DNA of 64,000 nt from CAYGFH01 sp964356315. GTDB taxonomy: Bacteria > Patescibacteriota > Microgenomatia > UBA10105 > UBA927. The DNA lies in the NCBI GenBank assembly GCA_964356315.1, contig CAYHHA010000001.1:1-64000 (forward strand), read 5' to 3'. Position numbers and translations under genes: made by a program. Under the pieces are notes generated by a model, which was not told the origin of the DNA, did not search any database, and saw nothing but the letters and a program-made list of their open reading frames with translations. Shown here piece by piece: positions 34,702 through 43,278 of the stretch (the first letter of the stretch is position 1; each line of letters begins with the position of its first letter).

Positions 34702-35613
34702 ATATGGTATAAAATCAACACCTCGCCCGTATACACTAAGGAAACAGATAAGCTGTGGAAAACCGTTCTCTCTGAGATTGAACTATCAGTCTCAAAAGCT
34801 ACGTTTCAAACGCACTTTGCAAGCTCTAGACTCTTGTCGCTCTCAGACAATGTTGCATCCATCAGCTTTGGAAGCCCACTAATGCGGACTCTTGTGGAGA
34901 CGCGGTATTATTCTCTCGTTAAAAGCATATTGGATCATCACACCCATGAAAACATTAGCATGGTTTTTTTGGTTGTGCCAAAAAAAGAAGTCCTCTCAAG
35001 TAAGGACGCTGGGCCGCTTTTTGCAAACATGGCAACACAGGGTCAGGAGCAGGATTTTTCGACGCTCTCAAGGAAGCTTCATATTAGGCCCGACGCAACG
35101 TTTGAAAACTTTGCCGTGTCTACAACAAACCAAATGGCATATGCAGCAGCTACAGCGGTGGCTAGGTCTCCTGGGACCGCTTACAACCCCTTATTTATCT
35201 ATGGTGGGGTGGGGTGGGTAAGACCCATTTAATGCACGCGGTCGCCAATAGTATCTTGCAAAGAAAACCAAACACAAAGGTTGTCTACTGTATGGGCGAA
35301 GAGTTTTTAAACGAAATTGTGGAGGCAATTCAGACGAAGACATCAAGGCAGTTTAAACAAAAATATAGGAATGCACAACTCCTTCTTGTCGACGATGTAC
35401 AGTTTATTGCGGGGAAGCAAACGGCACAGGAAGAATTTTTTCACACGTTTAATGCCGTTCACCGCGAGGGGGGGGCAAATAATTCTCATATCAGACAGGC
35501 CGCCAACAGAAATATCAAAGCTGGAAGACCGGCTTCGCAGTAGGTTTGAAGGAGGGCTTATTGTGGATGTGGCAAACCCGGATTTTGAGCTGCGTATTCA
35601 ATATAATCATTGA
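34684..35613 (+). pseudogene. dnaA: dnaA, 3'-truncated and frameshifted
   Basis: Domain I is intact (LWKTVLSEIELSVSKATFQ, ETRYYSLVKSIL), followed by a linker and the AAA+ entry (FENFAVSTTNQMAYAAA, NPLFIYGGVG). A 1-bp loss at about 35210 breaks the Walker A. The next frame continues GKTHLMHAVANSILQ, VVYCMGEEFLNEIV and Walker B LLLVDDVQFIAGK. A run of eight G at 35467-35474 shifts it again. The last frame gives ILISDRPPTEISKLEDRLRS and VDVANPDFELR and then ends at about 35600. The rest of domain III and the DNA-binding domain IV are absent. The frame opens at GTG 34684 inside the DnaA boxes, so the true start is unclear. Confidence 0.88.
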
Positions 35614-37111
35614 AACTATTATTTAGATTATTTTTAATAGCATCGGAGATGCCATACACAATCAGGTTGATATTTTTAGGGTCAGATTCTATCGCTTCAC
35701 CAAGATATTGATTCTTTTTTTGGGGAATATTTTGTATCCTGGATAATGAGAATAACACGTCAGAATTATCTCTATGAAAATATCGTATAATTTTTTCATT
35801 AAAAGGTGAAATTAGCTTTTTTTCGTCACCACTAATATTTATAAATTCCAACGATCTTTGCACGTCATATGGCTGTGCTAAGAATGGAAAAGCAGAACCC
35901 GGATGGGACACAGCGGACATATTGCCTATAATACTACTCGAGTAGAATATTCCGATAAACAGCAGGGCGATAAATGGATAGATTTGTACATCTTCTGATT
36001 TTTCCTTAGAGGCGTTGCGTTGCATCAGCCCTATGTTTATCCAAAATACTACCCAGATGACTGTGAAATCCAAATTCATTTCTACAAAACTGTATAACAG
36101 GGTTAAAATCGCGCCATGAGATGCCACAGAAGGTGTTATTCTCCGAAAAGTGAAGTAGCAGAGAAAGCAAAGTGTTATAAATCCCACAACACCCAATTCT
36201 GAAGCTATCTGTAGAGGAAAACTATGAGCATACCACGAGTACGAACCCGGTTGTTCTTGAAACCGTTTTGAGACAAGATAAAATGTTCCTGGGCCCCACC
36301 CAAGCAAGGGGCGCTCTTTTATTGCAACCACCGCCTGTTTCCAATAATGAACACGGCTATCCTTAACGGTGGGTTTTGTTTTTTCGGAAAGATATCCTTT
36401 CGAAAATACCATAAACAATATCGTGGCAAGAATCAAAGATGTAATAATAAGAAACCATCGTAGTTTTGGCATAATTTTTGCATGATATACAAGAAAATAT
36501 ATGCCATAAACACACAAAAGGATTAACCCTCCTCGAGAAAAAGACGCCGCAAACACAACAAATTGGATCAATAGTCCGAGAATTATCCAGATAGATTTTT
36601 TTTCTTTTAATAAAAAGAGGCCTGCAGGGATACCAAAAAATAGTAAATCCACCACATGATTGTGCCCGAAAGATTTATATAATAAATTCATGTTTGGAAC
36701 AAAGCCTCGAAGATATGGAAAAAAATTAAAAAGGAGAGAAAGGATAGACATGCTGACGGTCCAAACAAACAGATATCGAGCAAATTCCCTTGGCGCTTTT
36801 TTGCTAACCATATTAGAGAAATATACAAACAACAATAACGCAAGTATATATTTTGCAAATTCTGTTATCGAATACCCTAGGCTTAATGAGGAAAAAGAAG
36901 ACACGACAAGAGAAAGAATAACCAATAGCCAGCAAAGCAATGTGCTCTTTTCGATCTTATAGGGCGTTTTGTGGACATACCACTCATATATATACAATCC
37001 TAAAATCCCCGCTGATGCTATTATGAGCACTATTGACTGTTTATCATCTCCGAGCAAAACAAGGATACTCAAAACACAAAACAAAATAATCAGCTTCAGG
37101 CGAGACATCAT
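35558..37111 (-). CDS. O-antigen ligase/polymerase (Wzy_C), copy 2, C-terminally truncated
   Basis: 517 residues, a clear paralogue of the protein at 31632-33656. It shares SLSLGYSITEF, PYLRGFVPNMNLLYKSFGHN, FSRGGLILL, PLLGWGPGTFYLVSKRFQE and the soluble start QPYDVQRSLEF. About 150 residues of the TPR-like end are missing. The last dozen codons (AAQNPGLPHPQ) are antisense to the dnaA fragment, so the gene was cut by the same rearrangement and now ends in foreign sequence. All membrane parts and conserved loops remain, so activity is possible. Two ATGs stand at the start; either may be used. Confidence 0.82.
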   Translation of the reverse strand: MMSRLKLIILFCVLSILVLLGDDKQSIVLIIASAGILGLYIYEWYVHKTPYKIEKSTLLCWLLVILSLVVSSFSSLSLGYSITEFAKYILALLLFVYFSNMVSKKAPREFARYLFVWTVSMSILSLLFNFFPYLRGFVPNMNLLYKSFGHNHVVDLLFFGIPAGLFLLKEKKSIWIILGLLIQFVVFAASFSRGGLILLCVYGIYFLVYHAKIMPKLRWFLIITSLILATILFMVFSKGYLSEKTKPTVKDSRVHYWKQAVVAIKERPLLGWGPGTFYLVSKRFQEQPGSYSWYAHSFPLQIASELGVVGFITLCFLCYFTFRRITPSVASHGAILTLLYSFVEMNLDFTVIWVVFWINIGLMQRNASKEKSEDVQIYPFIALLFIGIFYSSSIIGNMSAVSHPGSAFPFLAQPYDVQRSLEFINISGDEKKLISPFNEKIIRYFHRDNSDVLFSLSRIQNIPQKKNQYLGEAIESDPKNINLIVYGISDAIKNNLNNSFNDYIEYAAQNPGLPHPQ

Positions 37112-37239
37112 ATATCCATACTATCATGCTAAGAACTAATGAATGTAAATGTGAAATAAACCCATCTATTATTCGTATTTCAGAAATTCTGACCTAAGTA
37201 TTTTTTGCTAAATACATATGAGGTATACTATCAGCAATA

Positions 37240-37866
37240 ATGATTGTTGAGGCACTACCCAATTGGATACATTTGAATAAATTGTTTATAGTCGTTCCTC
37301 GTGAATGCGGTAAAGATCTTCAAAATGGATTGATACTTACAAAAATAAATTGCCTTACCCCTTGGAACACAAAACTTCACTGCGATACACTGATTCGTAT
37401 GTATAGGGCAGGTGAAGTGAAACCATCTGATATCGTTTACTGTGCTGGTGGGATATTTTTACCCACAAATTTTCAATCTATACCGGTCGGAAAAATAATG
37501 GCTGAGTATTTATTGTCAAGCGGGATTCCCAAAGCGCAAATTATCACTGAAAATACTTCTGTGACTACAGGGGGGATGATTGTATCAATTAAAGATGTTC
37601 TGAGTAAAAATCATATTGATATATCTCAATTTCTTATTGTATCAATTGCTCACCGATTACATAACATGAAAATATTACTCTTATGCAAGCGTCAGAATAT
37701 TGCGCCGGTTCAGTGTGTAAACGTATCGTATAAACTTTCAGCAAAAGATATCGTCCATGACGTGATAACGTATATTCTTACAATGGTAGATTCAACTGAT
37801 AGTTTGAATCTGTATAAGAAGGAAAAACAACTTCGAATTTTAAGGCAGAAAAGCATATGGAGCTAA
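37240..37866 (+). CDS. DUF218 (YdcF-like) protein
   Basis: 208 residues. FIVVPRECGKDLQNGLILTK is followed by DIVYCAGGIFLP (about 67-78), IMAEYLLSSGIPKAQIITEN and TSVTTGGMI (about 86-115). This is the DUF218 pattern of an AGG loop, a Gly-Ile/Val-Pro turn and an E-x-x-S-x-x-T motif. YdcF/SanA proteins are linked to envelope integrity but have no settled reaction. No membrane helix is present, so it should be cytoplasmic. A -10-like TATACT lies at 37224-37229, 10 nt before the ATG. It heads a four-gene run. Confidence 0.75.
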   Translation: MIVEALPNWIHLNKLFIVVPRECGKDLQNGLILTKINCLTPWNTKLHCDTLIRMYRAGEVKPSDIVYCAGGIFLPTNFQSIPVGKIMAEYLLSSGIPKAQIITENTSVTTGGMIVSIKDVLSKNHIDISQFLIVSIAHRLHNMKILLLCKRQNIAPVQCVNVSYKLSAKDIVHDVITYILTMVDSTDSLNLYKKEKQLRILRQKSIWS

Positions 37867-37905
37867 AAAAAATTTCACAAATCGCGAAAAGTCATTAACA
37901 AACTC

Positions 37906-38757
37906 GTGGAAAATAATCCTTTGGAGTCACCAGATGACCTCTCTTGGATTGAATCTGCACTTATAAAGAAACGGGGATATGTATTTAAAATTCCTACGCC
38001 CCATTCGAAAGTAATTGTCTTAACTTCAGGCGGCATAGACACAACTGTTACGATGGGATTATTGTTGCAGGAGTACAAGTTGGATATTATACCCATTTAT
38101 ATAGACATCTCCCGAGACAATCGTGTAGAACTTTTAAGTTCTGCGAAGGGAATCGTCCAATATTATAAAAAAAAGTACCCAGGAAGAGTTGATAATCTTG
38201 TGATGTTAACTTCTCAATTCCCCCCCAAACAAATACTTCATGATGTTGTATCTAATTGTTGGAAGATTGTTGATGAGAAAACAGGCAAGATACAGGGGTT
38301 GCCATTTGAACTTGACACATTTGCCTACGCTATTATTGCCTTTATCCAAAATTCACGCGTTTATACGCAAATTCGAGACATATATTTTGCCGTACATGCG
38401 GGGGATACGCTTGTTCACCAGCACCACACGCTAACTGCGTTTCGGTCACTCATGCTTCATGTTTGCATTTCTTTAGGAGATTTTTCGTATCAGATCACCA
38501 GTTTGCCGATTGAAAAGGAACTGGAATTGTTTTTAGACAAACAAGATATTCTGAAAATTTCCAAACAAATAGACGCACCACTTCATCTCACGCGGACCTG
38601 TCGAAATATTTCTAAGTTTCCCTGTGGAAGATGCGCGCTCTGTGCGATTCGAAAAGAAGAATTTACAAAAGCAAGAATAACAGATCATACAATATACGAA
38701 CAACAACGAACCGATTTTTTTGACCTAGTCAAACGTGCCTATAGAAAACTGTTATGA
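37906..38757 (+). CDS. QueC-like PP-loop ATP pyrophosphatase
   Basis: 283 residues. The PP-loop is VIVLTSGGIDTTVTMGLLL (about 37-55); standard QueC reads SGGxDS, here DT. A QueC-type zinc site closes the protein: C232-x7-C240-x2-C243-x2-C246 in TCRNISKFPCGRCALC, followed by RKEEF. QueC converts a carboxy-deazaguanine to preQ0 using ATP and ammonia, but the other queuosine genes (QueD, QueE, QueF, Tgt) are not in the window. A related ATP-driven amidation or nitrile-forming step on a sugar or nucleotide is possible. GTG 37906 is the start used; the downstream gene begins in an ATGA overlap. Confidence 0.78.
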   Translation: MENNPLESPDDLSWIESALIKKRGYVFKIPTPHSKVIVLTSGGIDTTVTMGLLLQEYKLDIIPIYIDISRDNRVELLSSAKGIVQYYKKKYPGRVDNLVMLTSQFPPKQILHDVVSNCWKIVDEKTGKIQGLPFELDTFAYAIIAFIQNSRVYTQIRDIYFAVHAGDTLVHQHHTLTAFRSLMLHVCISLGDFSYQITSLPIEKELELFLDKQDILKISKQIDAPLHLTRTCRNISKFPCGRCALCAIRKEEFTKARITDHTIYEQQRTDFFDLVKRAYRKLL

Positions 38758-39681
38758 GAAAAAAGAAGGTAGGAATTTTGTTTGATAATATATCCCGAAA
38801 CACCGGAGATGTGGCAATAGGCCTTAGCGTACGAGTTCTTCTTCGAAAGCTTGGCATATCAACGAACCATTATACTGAGCTAATTCCAGGGTATTCAGAT
38901 CTGCAGAGATATGAAAAACTTATTATTGGTGGAGGTTTACTCGTGCGGACACGAGGTGATTTTTTTTATGATAAATTCAGGGCGCAGGGAAGCACATATC
39001 TTGAATTGTATGGGGATAGATGGTCTCCCAAGTGACTTACAGTACCTAAACGACTATTCATACATTTCTGTTCGGTCGGTGGGGGACAAACAGAAACTTT
39101 CATATAATAATAGACCAATACATGTTGTTCCATGCACAAGCATGTTGCTACCTGATAAGCAAATACAAATACCGAAACCGTCTGTTGGTATACACTGCTT
39201 TCAATCCGCAAACGATCCTGAAAGCATTAATCAGATAGAAAGTAATATTCGGTGGCTCGCTAAAGAGTACACTGTCTTTTTATTACCCATAACACATTAT
39301 AACTATGATTATGAATTTCAGGAGATGTTAGCCAAGAAAATAGCATCTGATACGGTCATCGCACTCCCTCGCATGAGCGCACAGGATATATATTCACTTA
39401 TCGGGAAATTTACCTATTTTATTTCACAATCTCTACACGGAGCTATTTTTGCATATAGACACAATGTGCCTTTTCTTTTATGAGACAAAAGAGATGTTGA
39501 TCAGAAAATGCAATATTTTATGCGTGATCGAAATTTGGAATCATATCTGTTTCAATTTACAAATCTTAAACAAAAATTCAATCTTCTTCTTGAATCGCGA
39601 TTTGACTATTCCTCTAGTGTTTCCGCAGATTTGAAGCAAATCGATCAACATATCGAGAGAATCGGAAAAATACTTTTATAA
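38754..39681 (+). pseudogene. Polysaccharide pyruvyl transferase, frameshift plus in-frame TGA
   Basis: The pieces read in order. MRKKKVGILFDNISRNTGD opens an N-terminal Rossmann half with LIIGGGLLVR. A frameshift lies near 38985-38992 (after DKFRAQG). Then come HILNCMGIDGLPSDLQYL, YISVRSVGDKQ and ISQSLHGAIFAYRHNVPFLL. A TGA at 39481-39483 follows, after which the same frame continues DKRDVDQKMQYFMRDRNLES to TAA 39681. The SLHGAIFA block is the hallmark of PF04230 enzymes, which add ketal pyruvate to sugars. TGA is a stop elsewhere in the window, so this is a nonsense mutation, not recoding. Confidence 0.82.
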
Positions 39682-39698
39682 TTCGTACGTATAAGCTC

Positions 39699-40796
39699 AT
39701 GAAAACCTCGTATCATTGGTGGAAATATATCTTCATATGTGTCGCTTCAGTTATTGGAATAACCACATGGCTTACATTAACCCCTCGGTACTGCAGGTCG
39801 ATTACGACTACGTTCAAACGACACTCAATTTCGCCCAGTTATAGCGATTATGATACCAGATATTTTATAGCAGACAGTATCACGGGCCATCGTCATGTCT
39901 CACATGTTAATTGTGAATTCTTGTGGCCTGAACATACAGATGGAAGGATATTTCGAAAGACAAATAATTTTGGCTTTAGGGAAAATGCCGATACAACTAT
40001 TGCAAAGCCTGAAAACACCAAGCGAATCCTGATCACAGGAGACTCACACGTAGATGGTGTTGTTAATAAAGAAGAAACATATCCCAACGTGTTGGAACAG
40101 TTGATTAATAAGTCTTCTAATGATTCAAAACGATACGAGATAATTAATGCTGCAGTAGGATATTTCGGCCCTCAGAATTATCTGAGCGTTCTTAAAAGAT
40201 GGCAGGGGCTGTCTCCTGATGTTTTTATCGTCACAATATATAGTGGAAATGATTTTCTTGACGCGATTAAATTTGCGTCTGACAAACATCAATTAACGAT
40301 ACCGGAACGTCCACAGGGATATTATGAAAAACTCTCGAAATTAGATGATTATTCTTTCGCATTTACAGGACAACTAATAAATCAAATTCAATTTTTCAAA
40401 ACATATCCGGACTTACGAATCACAGCACTTACTATCACAGAGAATACTCTGTTCGAGATACAGGCGCTTTGTGAAACGCTAAAAATCAAATACTTGGTGG
40501 TGATTTTGCCTACGAAGGTTGATATTGAGCCTCAGACTGATATTGAAAGGATTAAGAAAGCTCAACAAATTATGGAATATAGTGAAAACGATCTTTCTAT
40601 AAACGGCTCAATGGCAAAACAACTAGGCATATGGCTGTTCGCGCATCATATCCCATATATAGATCTTACTACCGGGTTATCTGGATCTAATAAAGAAGTA
40701 TTTTGGAAATCTGATTATCATCTCAATTCGGAAGGACACAGGGTAATAGGGAATATTTTATTTAATTCTGATTATGCATCATCCATCATCTTATGA
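39699..40796 (+). CDS. Membrane-anchored SGNH hydrolase-like protein
   Basis: 365 residues. An N-terminal helix (about 10-27) anchors an outer SGNH domain: block I ITGDSHVDGV (Ser 116), a Gly region NAAVGYFGPQN, block III YSGNDFLD with its Asn, and block V SDYHLNSEGH with Asp 339 and His 341. These supply the full Ser-Asp-His triad plus oxyanion residues. Relatives act as O-acetyl esterases or O-acetyltransferase domains on alginate and other glycans. It follows the pyruvyl transferase remnant by 17 bp, so a role in acyl decoration of the same polysaccharide is reasonable inference. Confidence 0.82.
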   Translation: MKTSYHWWKYIFICVASVIGITTWLTLTPRYCRSITTTFKRHSISPSYSDYDTRYFIADSITGHRHVSHVNCEFLWPEHTDGRIFRKTNNFGFRENADTTIAKPENTKRILITGDSHVDGVVNKEETYPNVLEQLINKSSNDSKRYEIINAAVGYFGPQNYLSVLKRWQGLSPDVFIVTIYSGNDFLDAIKFASDKHQLTIPERPQGYYEKLSKLDDYSFAFTGQLINQIQFFKTYPDLRITALTITENTLFEIQALCETLKIKYLVVILPTKVDIEPQTDIERIKKAQQIMEYSENDLSINGSMAKQLGIWLFAHHIPYIDLTTGLSGSNKEVFWKSDYHLNSEGHRVIGNILFNSDYASSIIL

Positions 40797-40877
40797 TGCT
40801 TCAATTAAGATATGGTTATATATATTTACCGACAGTATATATAGTTTGGTAAATTTTTCCGCAGAAAATAGTGCAGC

Positions 40878-42059
40878 TTACCACCTCCGTGATTCGATGA
40901 TGGCTAGAATATGCGATATTTTTTCCTCCCATGTATTATCCATGGCCAACTTTTTTTGATCTCGTTTATTTGCTACGCTCCAAGAAGTCGCTAGTAGATT
41001 CTTAATATGAAGTTTCCACTCTTCAACACGAGATCCTATGAGGATATATTTTGGGAATCTCTTTAATTCCTCTATTTGCGTCGATATAACTGGTTTTCCC
41101 ATATAAAAATATTCAAATAATTTCATAGGGTAACAATACGTATTAAATTTCATGTCTATTCTGTACGGAATTATTCCAATGTTAATTTGGGAAATAATAT
41201 TTTGTATTTCGTTTTTATCCACTCCGAATATTACGGTAACATTCTTAAGAGCGAATAATGCATCTTGAGCCTTCCTCAATGTAGATTGGTCCTGAGGAGT
41301 TCCATCTACTTGGAGAGGTCCTATGAATGCAAATTGAAAATTTGGCATTTTTTTTGCTAGCGAAACCAAAAGGGAATAGTCTAATCGATAATTTAATGCC
41401 CCTATATACCCAATAATCGGCTTATCCTTTGGTAAGACAATCGTATGAGCATCAGTATTCTGGAACTCCTTCAGTCGAAATCCCTGAGACACAACAACGA
41501 TATTCCCTCTGACAGCTGAGTGAAGTTTATATAATATATGAGAATTCACCACAACTAACGTGCTTTTTTTTATAAGAACATCTTCCTCTAGAATTAATTG
41601 CTTTTTTTGTTTTCGAGAGAGGAGTATGCTCCCTCTAAAATAGTCTATACAGTCATACACACTAATCCATGCTTGAGAAAACTGCAAAATAACCGGATAA
41701 CATACTGGATCAAAAAACCAAATTATCTTTTTGGCAAATTTTCTTTGTAAATTAAGTAAGTAAATATACGCTTTTACTACAAACAGATTAAGAGAGATAT
41801 TTAGAGAATATATATAATCAAATCTACGAAAAGGGAGTAGGTGAATCATATAGTAACCGAGTATTCCAGGCTCAATTTGTTTAAAAAATACTGGTTTCTT
41901 TGTTGCAGAAAAAATATGCTCTCTAATCGATAGAGCGTCAAGCCAAAATATACAAATAACAGTATTTGTTTTACTTAAGAGTCTGGCTGTTTGATTAATA
42001 TAGTCAGTCGACCATTCCCAAGGAGCATTGCAAGGAATTACGATCACAGAATTTACCAT
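40878..42059 (-). CDS. TuaH-like GT4-type glycosyltransferase
   Basis: 393 residues. VIVIPCNAPWEWSTDYINQT (about 4-23) opens the N-terminal domain. The family marks are ISVYDCIDYF (about 133-142), IIGYIGALNYRLDYSLL at the domain join, and GIIPYRIDMKFNTYCYPMKL, then YFYMGKPVIST (about 305-335). Its C-terminal third is the closest match in the window to the remnant at 2293-2643, so that remnant once had this full architecture. Paralogues at 12320 and 51897 share all these blocks. The gene stands alone on the minus strand between rightward runs. Confidence 0.87.
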   Translation of the reverse strand: MVNSVIVIPCNAPWEWSTDYINQTARLLSKTNTVICIFWLDALSIREHIFSATKKPVFFKQIEPGILGYYMIHLLPFRRFDYIYSLNISLNLFVVKAYIYLLNLQRKFAKKIIWFFDPVCYPVILQFSQAWISVYDCIDYFRGSILLSRKQKKQLILEEDVLIKKSTLVVVNSHILYKLHSAVRGNIVVVSQGFRLKEFQNTDAHTIVLPKDKPIIGYIGALNYRLDYSLLVSLAKKMPNFQFAFIGPLQVDGTPQDQSTLRKAQDALFALKNVTVIFGVDKNEIQNIISQINIGIIPYRIDMKFNTYCYPMKLFEYFYMGKPVISTQIEELKRFPKYILIGSRVEEWKLHIKNLLATSWSVANKRDQKKLAMDNTWEEKISHILAIIESRRW

Positions 42060-42182
42060 AGAGCGCCACAGTGGGCGATCACTAGTTTACCATAATACAT
42101 ATGCCTCAAACAGGAGATGGGCCAGTGGTATAATCTACAATGCGTTGTCCCGGTGAAGATAGGCCAATAGAGCTATGTATTT

Positions 42183-43265
42183 ATGAGAACACATAATTGT
42201 CTTATTATTGTTTATTACGATTTAGGCATTGGGGGGGTTCAAAAAAAAATCGTTGGCATGGTCAATCGATTGCAGTCTCACCATGTATATAAAGATCTAC
42301 CCATATATATCCTATTAGAAACATCAGTTTCTACAACACTTGCCTCATGTATTTCAAATCCAAATGTGACACTTTATCACAAGCCTTTCTCTCGTATCCC
42401 TTTTTGGTTATTTATAACATGGAAGCTGCATACCCTTCGCCCTTTGACCATTGCTTCATTTTTGCCATACAGCTCATACCATGTATATCGCGCTTTGCAA
42501 TGGGCATGGAGACGTCATATACGATTTGTTATTGGAGCGGATGTAATTACAAGCCACGCTTCCCAGCGTAATGATTTCTCAAAAGACATACAGGAACGCA
42601 TTCCAACAATATTTTCTCGTGCTAACAGCATACTAGTGCCATCCCTGCCCATTGCCCAAGACTTAATAATCCAATATGGAATTCCAAAAAATGAGATCAA
42701 TATAATTCCTAATTGGGCGACAGCACGGACAAAATCAGCGATTTCTTCAATTGATTGCATATACGCGGGAAGGTTTGATCTAGAAAAACGGATACCTCTT
42801 ATGATTACGCTATTTGCTAGAGTGAAAATGATGCTTCCCAAGGCAAATCTCACGCTAGTCGGTGGTGGGAAAGATCTTTCGAAAATTAAAAATATTATAG
42901 CGAAAAATGCCCTCGAAAATTCCGTCTCTATACTTCCCGCAACGTCAGAGTATTCATCCACTCTTATACGGGCTAAAATCGCATTGATAACATCAGGTAG
43001 TGAAGGGATCCCAATGTTTATGCTTGAAGCGATGGCCTCTGGGATCCCCGTCGTTGCATTACACTTTCCGGGGATCGAACATATTATAGACAATGGTAAA
43101 TCAGGCATGATTTGTTATACCCAGAAACAATTTGTCCAGAATGTTATTCACTTGCTTCAGAATTCAGATAAACGCCAGGAGATGGGTGTTCATGCAAAAA
43201 ATACGATAAAATCCCGATTTTCAACATCAAATATCGATCGTTATATACAGGAAATTCTTCCATAA
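42183..43265 (+). CDS. GT4 glycosyltransferase, GIGG(V)Q subfamily
   Basis: 360 residues. The N-terminal loop IVYYDLGIGGVQKKIVGMV (about 9-27) defines a subfamily shared with the genes at 43279, 60774 and 61865. The donor domain has CIYAGRFDLEKRIPL (about 194-208) and E-x7-E (EGIPMFMLE, about 277-285), then ASGIPVVAL. A TATAAT box at 42129-42134 is 48 nt upstream; a short frame starting at ATG 42140, 5 nt after it, runs into this gene. The first gene of a rightward run of three glycosyltransferases and a methyltransferase. Confidence 0.88.
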   Translation: MRTHNCLIIVYYDLGIGGVQKKIVGMVNRLQSHHVYKDLPIYILLETSVSTTLASCISNPNVTLYHKPFSRIPFWLFITWKLHTLRPLTIASFLPYSSYHVYRALQWAWRRHIRFVIGADVITSHASQRNDFSKDIQERIPTIFSRANSILVPSLPIAQDLIIQYGIPKNEINIIPNWATARTKSAISSIDCIYAGRFDLEKRIPLMITLFARVKMMLPKANLTLVGGGKDLSKIKNIIAKNALENSVSILPATSEYSSTLIRAKIALITSGSEGIPMFMLEAMASGIPVVALHFPGIEHIIDNGKSGMICYTQKQFVQNVIHLLQNSDKRQEMGVHAKNTIKSRFSTSNIDRYIQEILP

Positions 43266-43278
43266 CGAAGGCTTTCGT

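Noticed and set aside
34684..35613. Functional dnaA/oriC
   Set aside because: The gene lacks the DNA-binding domain and is frameshifted. Only one inverted pair of boxes plus one weak box is seen, with no AT-rich unwinding element recognised.
37906..38757. QueC-like gene as part of a Qat or CBASS-type defence system
   Set aside because: No QatA/B/D, CD-NTase, TGT-like or effector gene is nearby; neighbours are glycan enzymes.
39481..39483. In-frame TGA as a sign of UGA recoding (glycine code of Absconditabacteria/Gracilibacteria)
   Set aside because: Many other genes end at TGA in ATGA overlaps with clear downstream starts, so UGA is a stop here.
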